Source of the DNA: Bacteroidia bacterium
GTDB lineage: Bacteria > Bacteroidota > Bacteroidia > Bacteroidales > P3
Assembly (NCBI GenBank): GCA_025999775.1
Contig: BNXT01000002.1
Coordinates: 1 to 28,650, forward strand
Length of the DNA stretch: 28,650 nucleotides
Direction: 5' to 3'
Shown: piece after piece, positions 1-12,000 of the stretch
Layout of the letters: each line of letters begins with the position of its first letter
Numbering within the stretch: position 1 is the first letter of the stretch
Notes under the pieces: model-generated
The model's input: only the letters and a program-made list of their open reading frames with translations
Database searches by the model: none
What the model was told of the DNA's origin: nothing
Made by a program: the position numbers and the translations under genes

Positions 1-20
1 GTTTAAGTCTAAGTTATCGT

Positions 21-3000
21 ATGGGCATAACTTGTGGGATATATATACAAACGTTCGTTTCTTTGTGTAAGCATAAGGCATCCGAAATATTGACGTTCTT
101 TGTGCGGCAATTAGCAGGAGGTGTGCGTCGTAACACAAGGTATGTTGTGTTGCTCGGTTGTTGCGTTGCGTTAATGGCATCGTCGGCATCCGCTATGCCC
201 GATGATGTCTATAGCGGAGCGTCTCAAGAAAAGGTAGTATTCCGCAATGGTCCAACCATCGTAGAAACGCGAGTCGTGGATAATGGTGATTTAGTGTCTT
301 CGCCACCGGATATTGACAGCCTTGGCTATGTTCTTATCGGGTGGTTCACGGACGAGTATAAAACGCAGGCATGGGATTTTAGCGCCGACATCGTAAGTGA
401 TTCTACCACACTATTCGCAGGCTGGCAACCCAGCGCCTATTTCGTGTCCTATCATGGTAATGGTGCAACCTACGGCTACATGGAGCCTCGCCGGTATGTG
501 TACGGTATAATGGATACGCTGAACACCAATGAGTATGTACGCACAGGCAGCAACTTTTTAGGTTGGTCAACCTTACCAAACGCTAACACGCCGTCTTTTT
601 TTGATGGTCAGTTGATCATTAACTTAGCCTCAGCGAATAATGATACCGTGGTACTTTACGCCGTATGGAAGGCTATAGCCTATCGCATTCGCTTCATACC
701 CAATGGCGGTAACGGGTATATGAATGACTTGAAAATGTTCTATGGCGTGGACAAGACCTTGCCGGCGAACATCTTCACTCGTTCGGGTTATGAATTTGTC
801 GGGTGGAGTGTACGTTCCATAGGTGGCGCTCAAACGTTTCCGGATGAAGGCATTATTTCCGGAACCATAGCGCAAGATGAGGATAGTACGGTATTGCTGT
901 ATGCACAATGGAGCGGAACTTTTTATCGTTTATACTTTGATGCACAAGGCGGTATGTTTACTTCCGTCAAAGATTCCTCGAAAGAGGTGACGTACAATGC
1001 GGAGTTAGGCGTTTTGCCGGTACCTGTACGCTTCGGCTTTGGATTTAATGGATGGTATAAAAGTCCATTCGGACAGGGCGAACACTATAATAGCGCCAGT
1101 ATTTACAATAAAGAAGGCGATGATACGGTCTATGCTTTTTGGTGGTTCGGCATGGTTACGGTCAATTTTGAATGTAATGGTGGTACAGGCGTATCACCGG
1201 TGGCGCTGCCGTACGGTAGTTATGTAACCCCGCCTCCACCGCCCGCACGTCCGGGCTATACCTTCGGAGGCTGGTATAAGGACTTGGCGCTTACAACAGT
1301 ATGGAATTTCGGTATCGACATAGTCTGGTTCAATACGACGCTCTACGCAAAATGGAGTACCCGCCAATACTATGTACAATATCTGCCTAATGCAGGAACG
1401 GGTGTAGTGGAAGGCGCTAACATGGCAGTAGAACACCATACGTATGACAGCTCTTTCGCCCTGAGTCCTTTGACTTACACACGGACAGGCTATAACTTCT
1501 CAGGTTGGGCAACCAGCGCATCAGGTTATGTGTTGTACGCAGATAAAGATAGCGTAAAAAATCTGAGTATTCAGAACGGGGATACAGCGAAATTATACGC
1601 ACAGTGGGCAGCAAAAACGTGCGTGATAGTGTTTGACGTGAATTTGAACGGCGGCTTTATAGATATTGTACCTGAATTGCTTGGCGTTGACACATTGAGA
1701 ATACGATATGACCATCCCTTAGTGGGTGTACCGAGCGCTCGGAGAGATGGTTACCATTTCATGGGTTGGTACACAAATCAGACGGGCGTGGGTAATGTTT
1801 ATACCGAATCAATGATTTTACAGGATACAGGTACTCTTATTTTGTATGCCTATTGGCAAATATTGCCGGCTGGCATCCCCGTAAACTTTGACGCACAAGG
1901 AGGTACTATCACCGGTAATACAACGATACTTACAACCATAGGTAGTGTAGTCCATTCGCTTTCATATATATCATATAATACTTCCGTACCCGTAAGGAGA
2001 GGTTATACGTTTGAAGGCTATTATAGTCAACCGTTAGGACAAGGCGCTGCGTATTTTGATAGACACGGGAATCCTGCTCCGGCAGGACGTGTGTGGGATA
2101 AAGGCGTAGAGTTCACGCTATACGCTCGATGGGAACCTAATCCCTATAAAGTAGAGTATATTGCTAATGGTGCGGACAATGACGGCGTGATGACCGGCGG
2201 TAGCGTACACCTGTACGACCTAACGCAGTCCCTGCGTGTTAATACATACACACGGACAGGCTATCGGTTTGCAGGATGGGATACCTTATTGGCGGGCAAA
2301 CAGGTAGTTTATACCGATGCAATGAATGTTGTAAACCTGAGCGCAGACAGCGGCTCTACACGTGCTCTGTATGCAGTGTGGATAGGCAATCGATACACCG
2401 TACACTACATGGCTTCAGGCGGTATCGGCGACATGAGAGACCAGACTTTGATATACGATAGTATGCAACGTCTGTCTCCGAATGGCTATGTACGACAAGG
2501 TTATGATTTTATGGGCTGGCATACGGATTCGATGGGAGAAGTCGGTATCGGTTACAGCGATGAACAGTTGGGCAAACATAACATAACGACACAAGCAGAT
2601 GAGGTCATTTTACTGTATGCACAATGGCAAGCAGTGCATTACACCTTATATTTCGATGAAGAAGGTGGCACGTTAAGCGGTGCAACGTCGAAAATCGTAT
2701 GTTTTGATTCTGTAGTGGGCGACTTACCGGTGCCGACACGCTCCGGTTATGGATTTAACGGTTGGTATAGCGAACCCGTAGGCTATGGCACGCGCTACAC
2801 AAGCGGCACAAAATATCGGAATCCTGAAACAACCACATTGTACGCCTATTGGTTGGGTAATACCCATACTGTGATTTTCAATCTGAACGGCGGTGTGGGC
2901 GTATCTCCGATAGCGATACCGGATGGTACGATTATTCCGGAACCGACAGTAATACCGACTAAGGACGGCTATCATTTTGCCGGATGGTATGTAGAAGCAA

Positions 3001-6000
3001 ACTGCAGTACCCAATGGGATTTTGCAACCGGCATGATGTCAAATAGAGATACCTCCATTTATGCAAAATGGGATGAAAATAATTATGTGGTACGCTTTGT
3101 GAAAAATGGGGTCAACGTTACCGGTGAAATGCCGTATCAGAATTTTAATTACACCATAAAAGACACTTTGCGTGAAAATAGATATGTGAATGAAGGTTAC
3201 GACTTTGCCGGATGGTCGTTAAGAAGCGCCGGTCTCATACTGTATTTGGATGGAGATAGCGCTCGTGCTTTGGCACAAGGACACCTTGATACCGTTGATT
3301 TATACGCACAATGGTCTGCTAATACCTACAAGTTGATTTTTCATGTTAATGATGGTAATATAGCGCCGTTAGCGGAAATGATGGGCGCCGATACGATGGT
3401 CATAACGTATGGTAAACCCTTGGGGCGCATGCCGAGTGTCTTGCGCCCGGGCTACGCATTTAAGGGGTGGTGGTCTAACAACGATGGCACCGGTACTCTT
3501 TACGATAATACACAGTTGTGCCTGAGTACGGATGCCGAACAACACGCGTATGCGTGGTGGAGCGACTCTTTGGGCGTCGTGGTAACCCTCAATGGACAAG
3601 GCGCTACAAACCCCGGTACAACTCTAATCGAAGATATACGTATCAACACCCCCGTATCGGGTTTTGATGTAGCGCCACAACGTACCGGCTACGTGTTCTT
3701 AGGCTATTATTCCGAACCCAATGGCGCCGGCAAATGCTATTTTGACGCTTCACGTCAAGGTATCGGATTTTGGGATAAAACAGATAATTTTACGTTGTAT
3801 GCAAATTGGAAGCCAGTACGCTATACCGTACACTACAATCCTAATGGAATAGGCGCTGTGGGGTTGGCAGGTGTTGAAGATTACAGCGCTCACATTTACG
3901 ACTCGCTGAAATTTTTACGTACAGGCTTGTACACCCGTGAGGGCTACTCGTTCGCAGGATGGACACAAAACCAAGCAACTACCATTGTGGAATACAGAGA
4001 AGGTCAGAATGTGATGAACCTGACGGTAACGGACAATGATACTGTGGAACTGTATGCTGTGTGGAGCGCTTATGTCTATACGTTACACTATGTAGCGATG
4101 GGTGGTGTGGGAGATATGTCGGATCAGATTATGATGTACGGCAATAAACGTCGCTTAAACCCATGCACATTCAGTAGAGTGGGACACGAATTTATGGGTT
4201 GGGTTACGGGCGACATCATCGAACAATCTTTCAATGACAGAGATTCGGTACTGAATCTAACAAACGTTAATGATACCATAATTAACTTTTATGCAAAATG
4301 GAATGCAAAATACTATACTTTGTATTTTGAAGTAGAAGGTGGTACTATGAGTGGTGGAACCTCTAAGACCGTGCGTTATGATTCCATCGTGGGCGACTTA
4401 CCGCTACCGACACGTCTTGGTTATGGCTTCAATGGTTGGTATAGCGAGCCTAATGGATTCGGCACTCGATATACAAGCGGTACGCTGTGTCAAATGACCG
4501 ATGATGATACGCTGTATGCTCAGTGGTCGAATAATACACACACAGTCAACTTTGACTTAGCCGGAGGTGTTGGCGTATCGCCCGTAGCTGTGCCCGACAA
4601 CACACCGGTTGATCGTCCCCTATTGAACCCTGTTAGATCGGGTTATACCTTTTTAGATTGGTACAAAAATGACCTTCTAACTACATGGGACTTTCTTGCC
4701 AATATTACCAAGGATACTTCTATTTATGCCAAATGGCAGGCAAAAGAGATTATCATGCAGTTCGATAAAGGTCATCCGGATGCAGATAGCATAGCGTTTG
4801 TAAATCCAATAACAATAATATATGGTGTAAATACAACATTGGCTCAAGGTTATAGTTTGCATGGTTATACATTCGTAGGATGGCTATATACTAATCCTCT
4901 ATTAGCTCCTATCCTCGACGGCAAAACGTCCATTCTGTATAATTATGAGATGCCGTTTGAATTATCCGCGGCGATCTTTGATGTAGTATCACCCTTACCA
5001 CAAAAGTTCGTTGCGCAGTGGAAACCCAATAGTTATCGTTTGGCGTTTGATGTCAATAAAGGAATAGGAAGTACGGATCCGACGCTGTTGGGCGATACGA
5101 TGAATGTGTTGTATGACAGTCCTTTAGGACGTGTACCCGAAGCGCAACGTGTTGGCTACGTGTTTGACGGATGGTATGAAAATAGCAATGGAACGGGTAA
5201 GCGCTATGCGGATACTACGGTATGGCGTTCAGAGAGCGCTTTAACGACCGTATATGCGCAGTGGTTACCGGCAATAGGCGCTATACGCGTAACTTTAGAC
5301 GGTCAGGGTGCTACCACCGCCGGTACAACTTACATTGATGCGACTTTGGATTCCGCAGTCAATGGATTAAACACATTGCCTGCGCGCCAATATCATACAT
5401 TCGCAGGATACTACGATCAACCCAATGGACAGGGCAAAAAATACTTCGATTCGTTGGGCGTAGGTCAAGGACTATGGGATAAAACCTACGCATTTGTGTT
5501 GTTCGCCTACTGGAGACCTATACAATACAAGGTAACTTTCAACGGTAACGGAAGCTCTTATGGTTCAATGGTCGCAGATGAGGCGCTACATACCTATAAT
5601 GTAGAAGTAGTCTTGCCGACAAATAAATATTTAAAAGCAAGTCACTCGTTTTTGGGCTGGTCAACGAGCAATACCGCAACATCACCTTCCTATTTAGATG
5701 GTCAAAAAGTAATAAATATAGGTAGTACAACAAGCGATGTAATATTGTACGCCGTATGGGCAACGGGCTATAGCAGAACGATTACGTTCGATGCAAACAA
5801 AGTAAAGGGCAGTAGCTCCACGCCCGTGATAGGTATCCATACAACATTGATCGTCCCCGGCTACCAATTAGGCGTGCTACCAACAGCGATTTGTAATGGC
5901 TACAGTTTGCTGGGTTGGTATGATGACTCCATAAATGGACAACTCTATACATCAACTACGGTATGGGATAAAGAAAGCGATACATTGTACGCACATTGGA

Positions 6001-9000
6001 CAGCAAAAAAATATGATGTTGTATTAGATAAACAAGGTGGTACGGGTGTACCTGCATACGTAACAGCGACCTTTGATTCGGCGATGCCGGCAATGACCAA
6101 CGCCGTACCTGAACGTATTGGCTATACGTTTAACGGTTATTACGATGTGCCCGGCGACACTACGAGCGGCGTGAAATATTACGCCTATTCAAATAAAGAT
6201 TTGGTATCGGCTCATTCATGGAATAAATGGGATACCACTGCCCGATTGTACGCACATTGGGAAGCTAATCACTATATTGTGCTCTATGATATGGATACCG
6301 TAGGAGCCGATATATCAACAATGGCAACACAAGTGATGCGTTATGACTCGTTGTCAGAGCTACGATTGAACAGCTATACACGCATCGGTTATGGATTTGG
6401 CGGATGGGCAACAGCATCGCAACAAACAACCATCACTTACCGAGACGGTGAGAGGGTTATGAATCTACACCATCAAGCCGGAGACACCATACGATTGTAC
6501 GCCGTATGGCTCAGTTCAGGTTATAGAGTACACTTTAATGCAAACCTCGGAATGGGCGATATGCAGGATCAATACATGCTCTACGATGTAGTCTTGCCTT
6601 TGTCAACTAATACCTTTACACGAGCAGGATTTACGTTTATAGATTGGGATACGGATTCATTAGGCAGACGAGACCATGTTTTTGCAAACAATGAAAGCGT
6701 ATCAAATCTAACGAATGTACAGGATAGTGTTATTACGCTCTATGCACAGTGGAACGCCCGCTATTATACGTTGTATTTTGACAGTGCAGGTACTGTTATA
6801 GGTAGTAAATCGGTGCGTTATGACTCGGCAATAGGTGCGATGCCAACGTGCATACGTCCGGATATGGGCTTTAAAGGATGGTGCAGTGATTCCGGTTGTG
6901 TTGGTACCACCTATTTCGGCACAACACCCTATAAAACAGATGGTGATGATACGGTGTATGCTTGCTGGCTGAACAGCACCGCATATTGGACGGTAACCTA
7001 CGATTGTCAAGGAGGCTACGGTCCGAACACAGATGCTATCGAAAACGGTCGCCTAATAGATCCGCCGCCACCACCACCGGCACGTCCGGGTTGGTCGTTC
7101 AAGGGTTGGCATACAGCGCCGGATAGCTTATCTCCGACTTGGAAAATGCCGACGGATAAAGTCTATAGCAATATGACCTTGTACGCTGTATGGCAAGAAA
7201 ATAACTATAGCGTACGTTTTATCGGAAATGGACATACGGCAGGCAGTATGCCGGATCAGAACTTCTCTTATACACAACAAGATACGCTATATAGCATTGG
7301 ATATACACGAACAGGCTATGAATTTATTGGATGGTCGTTGCTGCCCGGCGGACGGATCATTTATGGCGACAATGAGCAAGTGAAAGGCTTACTGGAGGCT
7401 GCCGACGATATGCTGATATTATACGCACAATGGCGCGCTAAAACGTATCTGCTCCGCTTAGTAGGTAATAAACCTGCGTATGGTACAACAGGTATTGAAG
7501 TAGAGCTTGATGTTAATGTAGTTGAGGTAACTTATGACCAGAAAACAGGATTACTGCCTATAGGAAGACTCAAGGGACATCTATTTAACGCATGGTACAC
7601 CAAAGCCAGCGCTCCGGAGACCGGTTGTACGGGTACACAGTTTGACTCTGCAACAATATGGCTTTATCCACAAGATACTACGGGCTATGCTTGCTGGTCT
7701 CGAGGCGTTTATACCGTAACTTTAGACAAACAAGGCGGAACCGGAGGATATGCCTCTATTATGCCCAGTTTCGGCGCTCTGATGCCAAATTCAGGCTCCA
7801 AACCAACAAAAACAGGTTACACATTCTTAGGCTATTTTGATGCTCCGATAGATGGTATTCAATACTATGACCAAAATGCCGGCGTCGGATATTTTAGATT
7901 CTGGGATAAAGGAGAGAATACAACATTGTATGCACATTGGCTTGCACATAATTATGTCATAGCGTTTTATGGCAATCATGAAAACGTTGAAGGCTCTATG
8001 CCAAGACAACATGTAACTGTTGATCATCCAACGCCGTTGGATAGTAATAACTACACTCTCGAAGGCAAAATATTTGTCGGATGGTCGCAAGATTCGACGG
8101 CTACGAAGGCAACGTTCGTTGATCATGAAACAATATTGAATTTAACTACAGTAAATAGCGATACCATACGCTTGTACGCGGTATGGACAAGTCTTTACTA
8201 TAGCGTGGTATTGAAACCGTGCGGCGGTAGCGGTGGAACGACCGAAATACAGACGCCGCATGGTGGTTTGATGCCAGACGGGAAAAATGCGCCGTATCGC
8301 TCCGGTTATACATTCTTAGGCTATTGGGATAATCAAGACTACCTCGGCGACGCATATTATGATAGCGTCATGCAAGGTCTTCGCTATTGGGATAAAACAT
8401 CGGCAACGGCAGATACTCTGTATGCTAAATGGAACCCGAATACATACGTGATAACTTTTAATGCTCAAGGTGGTAGCAGTTATGCAGGTTATAGCATGTC
8501 GATACTATACGACCATAAGATTATTGACGATTTGATGCCTACCTTGCGTTCAGGCTATCGCTTTGGAGGGTGGTACACACCGGCAGAGGGTTTTAGCGGA
8601 TTGGGTTATGAAATAAAGAAAAACGATACATTCCGTATTGCAAATAATGTTACCCTATTGGCTTATTGGATACCTTACGAGTACGTGGTGCAGTTTAAAG
8701 AACATGGCGTCGGCGTTGTTGGCTCAATGACAGATCAAAATTTTGTTTATGGACAACCTCAGTATCTGCAACTCAATAGATATGAACGCATAGGGTATCA
8801 AAGCAACGGATGGTCAACAATTATCGGCGATACAACTCCCCAAATAGCCAATGGTGCATTGTTAGATACGTTAATGCTGCGACCTAAAGACACGTTAACT
8901 CTCTATGTCGTATGGAAGCCGTTTGCGACAATACTGAATTTAGATTCCACCGGAGGGTATGGCGGTACGCCAAGCGTATGGGCTGTTTATGGGGATTTGC

Positions 9001-12000
9001 TACCCGAAGATATTGTTGTAGCCCCACAGAAAAAAGGATACGTATTTGATGGATTCTATGATGCAGAGGTGAATGGCACTCAATACTACTCGGCTACTAT
9101 GCAGGCTTTGCAAGCATGGGATAAAACGACTGTGGCGCCCGTATTGTATGCACGATGGATGCCACAGTATAATCAGATTCGATACGAACTTTATGGCGGT
9201 ACAACGAATCTCAATATAGATGAAAACAATGTTCCCAGTGGAGCACATCCTAATCCGACTGAAAATCCAACACGTAGTGGATATCGCTTCCAAGGATGGT
9301 CTCTGACCCCGGCAGCAAACCCACCGATGAACTCCGCAATAAACGCAGCCGGCGCTTTGGCTATTATCGTAACGCCGGCTAATATTGACGTATGTAGCGA
9401 TACGGTCTTGTACGCGGTATGGTTGAATAATCAATATCTTATACATTATGTCGCTAATGGCGGTAGCGGTGATATGGTGGATCAACCCATGACGTATGAC
9501 TATATTTATCAATTAAATACAAACAACTATAGTAGGCTTGGTTATACTCTTAAAGAATGGAACACCGTTGCCAATGGTAGTGGCAGCGCTTTCTTGAATC
9601 AGGAATATCCGGTACTAAATATAGTAAACACACATGACACTACGGTATCATTGTATGCACAATGGCAACCCAATCATTATCTATTGTCTTTTGATGTAGG
9701 AGCAAGTTCAAGCGGCGGTACACCGGCTTCGAGGACAGTATGTTATGACTCGGTTGTAGGCGCTTTGCCGATACCTGTGAATCTCGGCTACGGTTTTAAT
9801 GGCTGGTACACAAATTTGATAACTGTGGACGGCGCACTACAAGGAGCCGGCACACGCTATATGGATACCTCGATATATCGTGAGACTGATGCAATAACGC
9901 TGCATGCATGGTGGATAGCAGGGTATTTTACGGTGTATTTCAACACAAATGGAGGCGTTGTCTCTTATCCGGTCGCTATGCCCGCAGGTAATGGGGTTTT
10001 ACCAATAGCCAATCCGACGCGTCAAGGTTACGATTTTGAAGGTTGGTACCATGACAACGAAACGTTTAGTCATAAATGGCTCTTTGCAGGCGATATAAGT
10101 GGAGTGGCGGATACCATCCGTCAGGATTCGACGATACACACAAAATGGATAGCTCATACATATACTGTAGCCTACCATGGTAATACCGCCAATAACGAAG
10201 GTATCATGACCGCAAGTAACAATGTTCTGTATGGTAGCAAAATTGAACTCAAAGCCAATGCGTATGTGAAAACCGGCTATCACTTTAAAGCATGGAATAG
10301 AGCGATAGGTGGAGGAATTGAATCGTACGGAGACAAGGACAGCGTTAGCAATTTGGTAAGTGCACAAGGCGATACGGCTCATTTGTATGCACAATGGGAA
10401 GGAAATCTATACAAACTGCGTTTTAATAGCAACGCAACCACAGGGTATCAGCCTACTGTAACGATGTCGCGTGATTCGCAGTATGTTCGTTTCAATGCCC
10501 GTGTTGATAGTTTGCCGATAGCAAGTCGTGCAGGGTATCGCTTTGAAGGATGGCATCGTAATGCTAATGGTACAGGAGGCGCTTTATATTCGATACTCAA
10601 TACCTACAATGACGCTGGAGACCTGACCTTGTTCGCACAATGGTCGCCAATAGGCTTTACCCTATCTTATTCAACCAACGGTGGCTCTAAATTGGCTGAT
10701 ACGGTGGTTCTTTTTGGTAATTCGCTGAATCCTCCGTCACCGACGCGATTAGGCTATAACTTTGCAGGATGGTGCAGTGATGCGGCAACATTGGATACAA
10801 TAGACTTTTTGTATTACAGAGTTTTAAACTCAGCAATACTGTACGCTGCATGGCGCCCGATTACCTATTACGTGAGATATTATGCTAACAGATCGGCTGC
10901 AACCGATACAACCTATCCAAGTACTCATCGCTACAACGAAAGCAAATCACTGAACCTAAATGGTTTTAAACTGCAAGACTATACCTTTATGAGCTGGAGC
11001 TTACAACCGATAGGCAACATGCTTGCCTATATTAACGGCGGATCAGTGTTGAATTTGACAAATCAGAACAATGATACAGTTCCTTTATATGCTTTATGGG
11101 GACTTACGTCTAATTTGAGAAAATTGTATTTTAATTCCAGAGGTGGAAATACGAACGGTGTGGATTCGGTGTATGTAATTTATGGAAGTCCCGTAGGTCC
11201 TATTCCGACGGCAGTACGTAAGGGCTATACTTTTCAAGGATGGTTCGCCGATTCGCTAACGTGGGTAACCCAATATGATGAGAATGTCATCTTTACACAA
11301 AATACGGACGTTACGTTGTACGCAAAATGGCAAGTCAATCGCTATCTCGTGAGTTTTGATAAACAAGGCGGCAACAATGGTCTATTCGAAATAATGGCAA
11401 CGTTCGATTCTCTGATGCCTGATGGCGGGATACCGCCGGAACGTGCAGGGTACGCTTTCATGGGTTACTATGACGGAACAGATAGCGCCCATGCGACACA
11501 ATATTACTCTAACCAAATGCGCGCATTTGGGGGTAAAACATGGGATAAACCTTTTGAAAGCACATTGTATGCAGTATGGCGCCGTAATGAATATTACATA
11601 CAGTATGTTAAAAATTCCGCCTTTGCAACCGGTACAATGCCCAACCAAACCATCCTTTATGGGACTATGATCAACTTGGATTCCAACCAATTTAATTACA
11701 AAGGATATACATTCAGAGGCTGGGGAATAACTGCAACAACAACCAAAGTGTCCTATCCCGATGCTGTACCCATATTCAATTTGACGAATGTGCTGCATGA
11801 GGTAGTCCAGATGTTTGCTGTGTGGAAACCCAACGACTATTTTATAAACATGAATGAACGGAGAGGTAGCGGCGGAACATTAGTTATACACGTTGTCTAT
11901 GACGAAGATATGCCATCCGGAATGACGGCGCCTTCGAGACCGGGTTATAGATTTAAAGGTTACTATGACGATACGGTAGCTGGCGTGTGCTACTATAATG

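Noticed and set aside
9000..9512. Antisense open frame of 170 codons inside the giant gene
   Set aside because: Its translation has no recognisable domain, lies wholly antisense to well-matched repeats, and is what composition alone gives in a 14-kb gene. The other antisense frames in this gene were dropped for the same reason.
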